A stretch of DNA of 64,000 bases from JABDMH01 sp965223105. GTDB lineage: Bacteria > Bacteroidota > Bacteroidia > Chitinophagales > Saprospiraceae. Positions within the stretch are counted from its first letter, which is position 1. The number at the start of each line of letters is the position of its first letter. Below the pieces are notes generated by a model. The model was not told the origin of the DNA. It was given only the letters and a program-made list of their open reading frames with translations, and searched no databases. This document shows, piece after piece, positions 56,543 through 64,000 of this stretch. The position numbers and the translations under genes are program-made. The stretch is taken from assembly GCA_965223105.1 (NCBI GenBank), contig OZ244987.1, positions 1,054,001 through 1,118,000 of the forward strand, given 5' to 3'.

Positions 56543-56593
56543 GCAATTGTGAGCCACCGGAACCGAAATCAGACCGGTGTACTCACAAATTGC
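56543..56593. terminator. Possible bidirectional terminator hairpin
   Basis: GCAATTGTGAG and CTCACAAATTGC pair with one bulge; inside, ACCGG pairs with CCGGT. It lies between the convergent response regulator and SH3-domain genes. There is no strong T-run, so function is moderate inference. Confidence 0.4.
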
Positions 56594-56626
56594 TGCAACA
56601 GGCTTTCAATAGCTTATTATCTGAAC

Positions 56627-57340
56627 TCAGCATCCCGCATATCCAGAAGCAGTAATTTTCAGGTGGCCATTCTTACCTATTTGAAGCATGACCGGATCCC
56701 CTAGATTTACTTTGATCTTTTCAATTTTCCCATCCAGTCCCTCAATAAAAACCAACGAATTTTCAAATTGAATTCTGGCAGCTTTGCTGACTACCATACT
56801 TCGCATCAGATTAAGAATTTCATGGATGCCGGTATCAGGCATTTCGATTTCTACTTTCTGGAAATCAGCATTCGAACTTAATCTGACTTTAATTCCACAA
56901 TCATAGAGATCCACACGATGGTGACTTGAGGAATCGACTACATCCACTTTATGAAAATGTTGTTTGATGTACTCGGTGAGCGTAAAGGCAAATGAATAGC
57001 CATCGGTACAGATTTCTTCCTCTGAGCCTGGGAATGAAAGATCTGATAAATATCCATCAAAGAGATATCCCGCCTCACCCTCATATTCTACCAAGATCCA
57101 GTGTCCGTCTATCCAGTCAATTCGATCGGCTTTATCATCCGCAAAATCAAAAGTATTAATCACCTTGACACGATCACCATATCGTACAATGTCAAGTACT
57201 TCGGATTGAAGATTTGGAAAGGCCCGTAATTTCAGGCCACTCTCAGCAAAAACATTCAGATACTGTCCGTGGATCCACGGTGTACGCCCTTGTGGAAGGG
57301 TAAATAAGATGGTGCTAAAAATTACGATAATTGCTTTCAT
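56627..57340 (-). CDS. Exported SH3-domain protein
   Basis: A 237-residue protein with a signal peptide (MKAIIVIFSTILFTLPQG). Residues ~25-105 form a bacterial SH3 domain: LNVFAESGLKLRAFPNLQSEVLDIVRYG, GHWILVEYEGEAGYLFDGYL. The C-terminal part is beta-rich without a known domain. SH3b domains bind cell-wall peptides. It is convergent with the response regulator. Confidence 0.78.
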   Translation of the reverse strand: MKAIIVIFSTILFTLPQGRTPWIHGQYLNVFAESGLKLRAFPNLQSEVLDIVRYGDRVKVINTFDFADDKADRIDWIDGHWILVEYEGEAGYLFDGYLSDLSFPGSEEEICTDGYSFAFTLTEYIKQHFHKVDVVDSSSHHRVDLYDCGIKVRLSSNADFQKVEIEMPDTGIHEILNLMRSMVVSKAARIQFENSLVFIEGLDGKIEKIKVNLGDPVMLQIGKNGHLKITASGYAGC

Positions 57341-57494
57341 AATACATTGTTTGGATCTGTAATTATTATTACCAAGTTAAGTGAGGGGAGATGATCAGGA
57401 ATGGGTAAATCCAGATTCGACACTGCACTTTTAGAAATCGCTGGCGATCACTAAGAATTTGCTCTCCGGTCGAATGGTCAATGTTGTATGCTGG

Positions 57495-58601
57495 CTAGAC
57501 TTTCACAAAAATTCTTCGTCGGTAGCAGATGTAAAGAAACAGCCAGACCAGGATCAATGCTCCTACAGCAGCCAAGACATCGTGCCATTTACTCGGAAAG
57601 AATTCGAAGATGCCTCCAAAAAGTAAGTAGGAAGTATGGTTGAAGTCAATGAACCTATAACTAAGGTAGATCAGAAGTGAGTTCATCCCAATCACCATGA
57701 ATGGAAATGCCCATTTACGCCAACCTTTTATTGCGACCAGCCAATAAAATAATGCCAGTGTCAAAAACGACATTCCTCCAGTTAGTAAAATGAACGAGCT
57801 AGACCAGAGGTGCTTATTAATCGGAAAATGTAATCCCCACAACATCCCTGTGAAGACCAAGAGGACGCCGATGCCTGTCAAGTATGAAAACTGACGATAA
57901 GAATGAATTTGCTGCTGCAAAAGTACACCTGCTTGTGCGCCCAGAACGGTGAGACAAAGGGCCGGAAACTGTGTTAGGATCGCTAACTCGTCATAGGTAC
58001 CTTGTAGTAACCGACCAGGCATGAATTGGCGGTCGACCCAGCCAACCAGGTTGCCTTCAAAAGACAGATCGCCAGCTCCAAATCCTGGGACAGGTAGCAA
58101 GAATAATAGAGCATAGTAGCCCAGCAAGATGAGAACAACGACCATCCAACGCTGAAAGAAATTGGTGTGGAGATAGAGGATTGTGGTCACGAAAGTGGCA
58201 ATCCCAATCCGCCCCAGCACGCTTCCTAAACGGATCTGTGATGGGTCATCAAATGGCACCGGGGCATTCTTATAGAGTATGCCCAGTAAGATCAAAATGA
58301 ATAAACGTTTAAATGCTTTTCCGTATAACTTGGAATTAGGGATTTCCCTGTCGATCTGCCGGTCAATTGAAATGACTAGCGAAACGCCGGCAATAAACAG
58401 AAATAGAGGGAATATGAAGTCGTAGAAGGTGAACCCATGCCAGTCAGGGTGCTTAAACTGATTGGCAATCGTATCCACCCATGCCCATCCTGTTTTTCCT
58501 TCCAAGAGAATGATAAACGTTGCTCCTCCAGAAATCAACAACATATCAAAACCTCTCAGGGCATCGAGCCACAGATATCGCTCGGACTTTTCAGCAGTCA
58601 T
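57495..58601 (-). CDS. NagX/HGSNAT-like acyltransferase (DUF5009) membrane protein
   Basis: A 368-residue membrane protein with about ten hydrophobic helices. The first helix region has RYLWLDALRGFDMLLISGGA and HGFTFYDFIFPLFLFIAGVS, matching heparan-alpha-glucosaminide N-acetyltransferase and NagX-type proteins, which transfer acyl groups across the membrane to glucosamine. Catalytic His in HGFTF is inferred. Substrate unknown. Confidence 0.82.
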   Translation of the reverse strand: MTAEKSERYLWLDALRGFDMLLISGGATFIILLEGKTGWAWVDTIANQFKHPDWHGFTFYDFIFPLFLFIAGVSLVISIDRQIDREIPNSKLYGKAFKRLFILILLGILYKNAPVPFDDPSQIRLGSVLGRIGIATFVTTILYLHTNFFQRWMVVVLILLGYYALLFLLPVPGFGAGDLSFEGNLVGWVDRQFMPGRLLQGTYDELAILTQFPALCLTVLGAQAGVLLQQQIHSYRQFSYLTGIGVLLVFTGMLWGLHFPINKHLWSSSFILLTGGMSFLTLALFYWLVAIKGWRKWAFPFMVIGMNSLLIYLSYRFIDFNHTSYLLFGGIFEFFPSKWHDVLAAVGALILVWLFLYICYRRRIFVKV

Positions 58602-58786
58602 TCATGTGTAGTTCGGTTTCGACTGAATTTTCGTAAACATAAAGAACTCGCGACTGAATATGAAGATAAAGAACGCCAATAGTCGAACCAAAGCAGATCA
58701 TCTCCTATTTTCAGGAATTAGCTTAAAAATGTTTTTTCGCTTTACATCATCTCGCTTACACCTAAGGACTGATGCCTTGCGAGGAT

Positions 58787-60520
58787 TTAACCCTTAATCT
58801 GATCGACTTCTGACCGTATGGAATCAAGATGACTAGAAATTTTTTGATAAGCTTGTGACAGGCGAAGCAATGCTTGCTCCTCAGAAGCCAGCAACTGATC
58901 GAACTTGGCAAAATTTTCATCGATGCGATCTCTAATATGGTCCACATACATCTTCAATTTTGAAGTGACCTCATGCTGTAAGGCCTCTCTTCCAGCATCA
59001 ATTTCAAGTTTGAAGCGCTTCATGATCTTTCTCTTTTGCAGACCAACAGAAACACTGGCAAATAATATTCCCAGGGCGGTCAAGACGCCACCGGTTACAT
59101 CGAAAACCATTCCGTTGGTTATTACGGTTAGAAGTACTCCCACGGCGGCTATGCCACTTCCAGTTGCGACTGTTGGAGAAAGTTTTTCCCGTTCGCTAAA
59201 GAGACCTACATCCGTAAAATTTTCGGTGGATTTTAGGAAGTCTCCGAAGGTCTCCTGCAATTCTGTGAGTACCTTTGCTCTCCGTCGAGCAATTGAGCTA
59301 AAAATTTCGTGATCATCTTTGAGAATGGTCTGACTTGACCTCAATTTCAAATCAACGATTTGTCCCATTTGCTGAATGGATTCAGCTAATTCCAGCACCC
59401 GTTCGTTTAGTCTTCGACGAAGGTCTGCATGCAGATCTTCCTCCAAGGATTTAGCGAACTCTGCAAGCCATTCTTTAATAGAAGATTTTCTTGAGAAAAT
59501 CGAACTAAAGGATCTTCGAAGGACGGCTCCAAGGGAAAGTACCCGACTCAGTTCGTCGGCTTTGTCATACAAGGTACGGTCATAGCCCGCAACCAGGTTT
59601 TCCACTAAGACATCGACTTGATCGTGTGATAATTCACGTTGTTTTTTTAGTGTATTTGAAATGTCGTCACGAAATGTTTTATCTATTTCCCATTGCTTCC
59701 TCCTAAGAGACAAGCCGTCATTTATTTTCTCGGCCAGCTGCTCGGCAGTATTGATATTGCTCTTTAATTTTAGGACCGCTGCTCGGCCACCAGTAATATT
59801 TTCTTGAATAAAATGCCGTAAATCAGTAAACCCGCTCTTTCCTTGATCTCCAGCCTGCTCCTGAAGAGCGGATACTGCGAAAATAATTGGTTCTTCCACC
59901 CCCTTACCTATGGCATGTTTGCGTACTCCGTCAATGTTTATCTTTAGATCCTGCTCTGACAACAAGTCTTTTTGCTGCAGCACGAAGATGATCTTCTTTC
60001 TCCAATCGTCATGAATGAAGTCAAAAAAGTCCCAGGCAGATTGACGATATGGATTTTTGGCTTCAAAAACAAAAACAATGAGATCTGAACCAGGAATAAA
60101 TCGTTCGGTGATTTCTTGGTGATGTTCAATAATGGTATTTGTACCTGGTGTATCAACAATCGCAATTTCTCGAAGAATGTCAACCGGCTGGTAGATTTTC
60201 TTAAGATAAGGATTGATAATTTCCTCGTGGGGTGGATCTCCGTAGATGATTTGTTGAATGGTGTCAGTCATGGGTGAGGGAGCCACCTTACAGATTTCTT
60301 CTTCTACTTCTAATAGGGCATTTATGAAACTACTTTTTCCAGCTTTAACCTCTCCGACTATGACAAAAAGAAAGGGGTCAAGCAATCTCTCCTGTAAATC
60401 GTTGATGGTCTTGATCAGCGCTTGGTGGTCGATGTCTTGAGCGAGATCCCGCAAGTCTACCACCGCATCCTCAATCCTCGTACGTAGTGCTATGATCGTT
60501 GAATCTATTACTTCTGCCAT
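58787..60520 (-). CDS. Dynamin-family GTPase with membrane hairpin
   Basis: A 577-residue protein. The G-domain shows GEVKAGKSS at 56-64 (P-loop), DTPGT (G3) and a QKDL segment in place of the usual NKxD (G4). A coiled-coil part follows, then two adjacent hydrophobic helices near 455-500 (GSGIAAVGVLLTVITN, VTGGVLTALGILFASVS), as in bacterial dynamin-like proteins that remodel membranes. A final coiled coil ends the protein. It likely acts at the inner membrane; the partner is unknown, and no second dynamin gene is adjacent. Confidence 0.82.
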   Translation of the reverse strand: MAEVIDSTIIALRTRIEDAVVDLRDLAQDIDHQALIKTINDLQERLLDPFLFVIVGEVKAGKSSFINALLEVEEEICKVAPSPMTDTIQQIIYGDPPHEEIINPYLKKIYQPVDILREIAIVDTPGTNTIIEHHQEITERFIPGSDLIVFVFEAKNPYRQSAWDFFDFIHDDWRKKIIFVLQQKDLLSEQDLKINIDGVRKHAIGKGVEEPIIFAVSALQEQAGDQGKSGFTDLRHFIQENITGGRAAVLKLKSNINTAEQLAEKINDGLSLRRKQWEIDKTFRDDISNTLKKQRELSHDQVDVLVENLVAGYDRTLYDKADELSRVLSLGAVLRRSFSSIFSRKSSIKEWLAEFAKSLEEDLHADLRRRLNERVLELAESIQQMGQIVDLKLRSSQTILKDDHEIFSSIARRRAKVLTELQETFGDFLKSTENFTDVGLFSEREKLSPTVATGSGIAAVGVLLTVITNGMVFDVTGGVLTALGILFASVSVGLQKRKIMKRFKLEIDAGREALQHEVTSKLKMYVDHIRDRIDENFAKFDQLLASEEQALLRLSQAYQKISSHLDSIRSEVDQIKG

Positions 60521-60800
60521 AGGTTAAATGTAGGGAAAAGGTCGTGAAAGAAATGGACCTGGGCTTCAAGATTGAGGTGTTAAAATGATGAAACCCGGCT
60601 AGGGTTTGGCTGATATTCGGCAGTCCCGCTGGTGCACCACAGAATCCAAGTCATTATTGTGAAGATGGGATAAATGCGATATGGCCAGATGTAGTCAAAG
60701 CGGAGATTTTAGTATCGGCTCACTTGGCCCGAGCCGGTGGTCGGTCAGGCGAATCCTTCTGTACCGTCACAATGGAAAAGACTCAGCATAGATCCCATAC

Positions 60801-61541
60801 TCAATCCAACCTACGCAGCCAGATGTTTCGAAAAGCGGTTGGGTTGGAGTGGTCTTGTAACATCAGGTGTCCGTCGCCATGTCTAATTACCTTGGGAGCC
60901 CCAATGTATTCTGTTGTGCCTTGAATTGTCGTGTGATCTTGGACCAGGACACCGTTGTGAAGCACTGTGATGGTGGGCTTGGTCTTATAGCGATTACCAC
61001 TTTCAAAGGTAGGGGCATGGAAGATAACGTCATAAGACTGCCAAGATCCGGGACTTCGAGAAGCATTGACCAAAGGAATGGATTGTTTATAAATGGAGGC
61101 TGCTTGGCCATTTGAATATGTGCGGTTATTGTAACTGTCAAGTACTTGTAGTTCATACTTCTCTTGAAAGAATATCCCACTATTGCCCCTCCCTTGACCT
61201 TCACCTTCTATCTGCGATGGGGTTCTCCACTCAATGTGCAATTGGACACTCCCAAATTTGCTTTTCGTACGAATGTTCCCTTTACCTTTTTGCACGATCA
61301 TGGCATTGTCCTCGATCGTCCATTCGACTGGTGATCCGTCAAGGTGCTCCCATTGATCAAAGTCTGAACCGCTAAAAAGAACCACGGCATCTGAAGAAGG
61401 ACTGCCGTTTTCCCCAGGAGTGACCACCGCCGGCTCAGGTTCCCATTGCTCAGTGTCCTTAGGGTTGCCTTGGTCTTGACAAACGGCAATGGCCGTACTG
61501 ATGCCGAAGAGAAACATGAAAGTTATTATTTGCCGGATCAT
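60801..61541 (-). CDS. Exported DUF1080 (3-keto-disaccharide hydrolase-type) protein
   Basis: Start set at ATG 61541 (MIRQIITFMFLFGISTAIAV, signal peptide); a much earlier start at 61778 is unsupported. The 246-residue protein is a single DUF1080 domain: VVLFSGSDFDQWEHLDG, WTIEDNAMIV, QLHIEWRTP, RGNSGIFFQEKYELQVLDS, and IWLRRL at the end. Relatives hydrolyse 3-keto sugars. It is probably periplasmic; the real substrate is unknown. Confidence 0.85.
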   Translation of the reverse strand: MIRQIITFMFLFGISTAIAVCQDQGNPKDTEQWEPEPAVVTPGENGSPSSDAVVLFSGSDFDQWEHLDGSPVEWTIEDNAMIVQKGKGNIRTKSKFGSVQLHIEWRTPSQIEGEGQGRGNSGIFFQEKYELQVLDSYNNRTYSNGQAASIYKQSIPLVNASRSPGSWQSYDVIFHAPTFESGNRYKTKPTITVLHNGVLVQDHTTIQGTTEYIGAPKVIRHGDGHLMLQDHSNPTAFRNIWLRRLD

Positions 61542-61597
61542 AGCAATGGAATTTTGTAGCAATGCCAATATTAGAAAATTTCCTGGTCTTGAGAAGG

Positions 61598-62089
61598 CTA
61601 CTGATTTGCTCGGGGTAAGATGACGGCACTTAAGAGCGTGATGATGACACCGATCATGAAGGTCGTAACGAACATCACCAGGGACTGAAAGCCATGGGTG
61701 CGGGTAAAGGCTGGCATCCCCTTCATTTGAACTTCTATAGCTCGCCATTCTTCTACACTCATACTGTTTTGGTACCACTCCATGAACTCATCTCCCAAAA
61801 TGCTAAAGTAGACCAGACTATAAAAAAACATAACTGTCGATGTGACCAGAGTTATTCCCAGGCCGATCTTAAGGCTTTCTAGAAAGGTAACTCGACCTCC
61901 ATTTAGTTTTTTTTGGAAGTATCTTATACCCAGTGGAATGGCCATAAGGGATAGCACTATTGACGAGTAGCCAAAGATCTCTGAAGCCTGGTATCCTATC
62001 CATTGAGCGATGGTAAACCAATTGAGTAAGCCCAACACAATAAGTACAATACCTGCCAATAGACCGTATCTCAGAATGTAGTTTTTCAT
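61598..62089 (-). CDS. DUF4199 membrane protein
   Basis: Start at ATG 62089 (MKNYILRYGLLAGIVLIVLG); an upstream start at 62119 is less likely. The 163-residue protein has four hydrophobic helices and a charged loop (GGRVTFLESLKIGLG), the usual DUF4199 pattern of Bacteroidota. Function unknown. It sits 102 bp downstream of a membrane LuxR protein, a pairing seen in other Bacteroidota. Confidence 0.85.
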   Translation of the reverse strand: MKNYILRYGLLAGIVLIVLGLLNWFTIAQWIGYQASEIFGYSSIVLSLMAIPLGIRYFQKKLNGGRVTFLESLKIGLGITLVTSTVMFFYSLVYFSILGDEFMEWYQNSMSVEEWRAIEVQMKGMPAFTRTHGFQSLVMFVTTFMIGVIITLLSAVILPRANQ

Positions 62090-62191
62090 TTGTAATTCTT
62101 TTCCAGGCAATATCCGCAATAACTCGAATCACAGCGTCATACTAAAGTACCAATTGAGGTATCAGGTGAAGAATGGTTCTTTTGGATGAGA

Positions 62192-62614
62192 TTAGTCGAT
62201 CAAATTCAGGTCCCTGGCAATTTGAACAGCTTGTGTTCTCCGTTTGGCAGCGAGCTTACTGAAGAGGCTGGAGACGTGAGATTTTACCGTGTTTTCGCTG
62301 ATGTAGAGCTTCCGACCGATCTCGGCATTGGAATGGCCCTGAGCGATCAATGCAAGGATTTCGTACTCTCGTTTGCTCAAACCGGTTTTCTGTAGATGTT
62401 CTTGATTGACGGCTAGGGAGTTCTTGGGCGAACCCTCTGGACTGTGCTGAAAAAGTTTTCGCAAATAGAACCCTACGATTACAAAGAGAAGGGCACTGAC
62501 ACTTAGCATGAGATCTCGACTCACTGGCTTACGCAAAAAGTAAAGTTCATGTATTTGGAGAAGTATCAGGCAGGTCATTGAAAGGCAACCAAAAATCAGA
62601 ATAGTTTTCCTCAT
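62192..62614 (-). CDS. Membrane-anchored LuxR-type DNA-binding protein
   Basis: A 140-residue protein with two N-terminal membrane helices (ILIFGCLSMTCLILLQI and LMLSVSALLFVIVGFYL), then a LuxR-type helix-turn-helix: LSKREYEILALIAQGHSNAEI, LYISENTVKSHVSSLFSK. It lacks a receiver domain. Such membrane-bound regulators act from the membrane on promoters. Possible target is the DUF4199 gene downstream. Confidence 0.85.
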   Translation of the reverse strand: MRKTILIFGCLSMTCLILLQIHELYFLRKPVSRDLMLSVSALLFVIVGFYLRKLFQHSPEGSPKNSLAVNQEHLQKTGLSKREYEILALIAQGHSNAEIGRKLYISENTVKSHVSSLFSKLAAKRRTQAVQIARDLNLID

Positions 62615-62651
62615 GGATTCTAGTATTGATTGTCAAGATTGGGGTTTCCTG

Positions 62652-62659
62652 CAAAAATA
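62652..62659 (-). promoter_or_regulatory. Candidate -7 element TATTTTTG (minus strand)
   Basis: Reads TATTTTTG on the minus strand, a TAnnTTTG match about 38 bp before the LuxR ATG. No -33 TTTG at the usual spacing. Confidence 0.3.
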
Positions 62660-62816
62660 GTAGGGAAGGCAAATGTATGGAGTAAACCACTACCTGGGCT
62701 GGTATCTTCTGGCTTGCATTTCCTCATGTTTGAAGAACTGTTTGCAGCTCCTAAAGAAAAAATCATTAATTTTCATGACAAACTTTCAGTTGACTCGCAC
62801 CAAAATTTTTGCACTG

Positions 62817-63869
62817 ATGGAAAAGATGTCTATGCCATTGTCGAAATATTTTCTCATTCTGGGGATTTTTATTGTTGCCATCGCGGCTACCCGGTGGCTA
62901 AAAACGGAGGATGCAATTCTTAAAAGCCTTCATGAATTATTGTCGTCTTTGAGTGAAGAACAGCGAGGTGCCATCATGTTTGATCACGATGATGCAAAGC
63001 GAACGGACTGGCACTATCTGCCAGTTGCATCTTACGATCGAGAAGGTATTTCACTAGCAGAGTTGGATGACAAGCAAGATCAGCTTGTTTATAACTTCCT
63101 TAAGGCAAGTCTCAGTGCAGAAGGTTATGGAAAGGCCGAAAACATCATCATGCTCGAAGATGTTTTAAAGGTTCTTGAGAAAGACAATTCCTCCAGAGAT
63201 CGGGAGCAGTATCATATGGCTATTTTTGGAACACCAGGTAAAAAGGGTGTTTGGGGTGTTTGTTTCGAAGGTCATCATTTGTCACTCAATTACACTTTTG
63301 TTGATGGAGTGCCGTCTGCAGCGCCGACATTTCTCGGCGCGAATCCAGCAGAGGTTCCTTCGGGTCCTCATAAGGGTTTGAGGGTACTTCAGGATGAAGA
63401 AGACTTGGGCATCAAGCTCATCAATGCCCTGACATCAGAGCAACAGCAAAGAGCCCTTATCTCCGACGTTGCACCTCGGGAAATTTTCACTGCCAACGAT
63501 TCGGAGGTAGCTCCACTAGAGAACAAGGGAGTGACCTATGCCGAGATGTCGGCTGAAAATCGGATGATTCTTGATGATATCATTAGAGAATATGTGTCAG
63601 TAATGCCTGAAGATATTGGCCGGATGAGAATGAAGAAGATTGAAGCCGGCGGTCGCGACGAAATTCGATTTGCCTGGGCAGGTCCTAAAGACCGTAGCGC
63701 CGGTCACTACTACCGTGTACAGGGTCCTTCTTTTTTGATTGAGTTTGACAATACACAAAATGATGCCAACCACATCCATACGGTTTGGCGAGATTTTAAG
63801 GGAGATTTTGGAAGGGATATGATTCGTGAACACTATCACTCGGCTGGTAAAGACCATGACCACCGTTGA
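62817..63869 (+). CDS. DUF3500-family exported or membrane protein
   Basis: Start set at ATG 62817 (MEKMSMPLSKYFLILGIFIV, a signal or anchor helix); an earlier ATG at 62673 adds 48 less likely residues. The 350-residue protein shows the DUF3500 pattern: SLSEEQRGAIMFDHDDAKRTDWHYLP, EQYHMAIFGTPGK, WGVCFEGHHLSLNYTF, and late RFAWAGPKDRSAGHYYRVQG, FDNTQNDANHIHTVWRDFKG. The His-rich and Asp-rich motifs are conserved, but no activity is known to me. It is divergent from the LuxR gene. Confidence 0.82.
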   Translation: MEKMSMPLSKYFLILGIFIVAIAATRWLKTEDAILKSLHELLSSLSEEQRGAIMFDHDDAKRTDWHYLPVASYDREGISLAELDDKQDQLVYNFLKASLSAEGYGKAENIIMLEDVLKVLEKDNSSRDREQYHMAIFGTPGKKGVWGVCFEGHHLSLNYTFVDGVPSAAPTFLGANPAEVPSGPHKGLRVLQDEEDLGIKLINALTSEQQQRALISDVAPREIFTANDSEVAPLENKGVTYAEMSAENRMILDDIIREYVSVMPEDIGRMRMKKIEAGGRDEIRFAWAGPKDRSAGHYYRVQGPSFLIEFDNTQNDANHIHTVWRDFKGDFGRDMIREHYHSAGKDHDHR

Positions 63870-64000
63870 AGAACCCAATATTCTTCTTGGTGTCGAGATC
63901 TCAGTGGATAGCAGAGGGCATAAATGACTGGGTAATCGTTTCTGAAAAGTTTTTTCAATCCCATCTTGTTTCAGCCAAGATCTAATCTAACCATTCAAAG

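Noticed and set aside
1..64000. CRISPR array, prophage, integrated plasmid or toxin-antitoxin defence locus
   Set aside because: No spaced direct repeats, Cas, integrase, phage structural or paired toxin genes were seen; the tandem array at 2.2-2.6 kb has no spacers.

Overview
The window looks like a chromosomal segment of a marine or sludge-type Bacteroidota, most likely a Saprospiria (Lewinella/Saprospiraceae-like) genome. The reasons are: secreted proteins with type IX secretion C-terminal sorting domains or 3-coathanger-stack-like tails, many lipoproteins, a Reg_prop/Y_Y_Y sensor kinase with a LytTR regulator, a PadR-PspC pair, DUF4199 next to a membrane LuxR protein, frequent TTG starts, little Shine-Dalgarno, and some TAnnTTTG -7 elements. 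It is ordinary chromosome: I see no rRNA, tRNA, prophage, CRISPR or intact insertion sequence.

Layout. 1-4.2 kb: end of a secreted phosphoesterase with calcium-binding repeats, a flavin-type oxidase-like protein, a striking ~370 bp array of 9-bp pyrimidine repeats filling a divergent promoter region, a VTT membrane protein and a small HEXXH protein. 4.5-14.8 kb: PQQ dehydrogenase with fused cytochrome c, ankyrin protein, lipoproteins, a VWA/TPR protein, a 163-bp MITE-like foldback element, a GNAT protein and a secreted propeller protein. 14.9-22.6 kb: a nucleotide cyclase/TolB/TPR fusion, L-serine dehydratase, a secreted CocE-type hydrolase and UDP-GlcNAc 2-epimerase. 22.6-28.0 kb: a four-gene minus-strand cluster with alpha-L-fucosidase, a FAH-family sugar-acid enzyme, a LamG-like lipoprotein and a kinase-fold-like protein. 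28.5-36 kb: YdjC deacetylase, OmpA lipoprotein, metal-binding lipoprotein, GT39 plus GtrA glycosylation pair, M14 peptidase. 36-41.4 kb: a fatty acid hydroxylase followed by a tight minus-strand operon (M20 peptidase, nitrilase, UDG-like, LpxL-like acyltransferase). 41.6-46.8 kb: sugar-acid dehydrogenase plus RhaM-type mutarotase, then a 5-oxoproline operon (Nramp-like transporter, pxpA, pxpB, pxpC). 46.9-64 kb: a secreted metzincin, a PadR/PspC operon, a small membrane protein, a sensor kinase/LytTR pair, an SH3 protein, a NagX-like acyltransferase, a dynamin-like GTPase, a DUF1080 hydrolase, DUF4199/LuxR and a DUF3500 protein.

How genes fit together. The fucosidase/FAH cluster and the dehydrogenase/mutarotase pair, 13 kb apart, look like separated parts of a non-phosphorylative deoxysugar (L-fucose-like) pathway. 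The pxp operon breaks down pyroglutamate to glutamate, and its Nramp relative has lost the metal-binding motifs. No wholly new system is proven. The best candidates for something undescribed are the pyrimidine array, the MITE-like element, the kinase-like/LamG/fucosidase operon and the PadR operator architecture.
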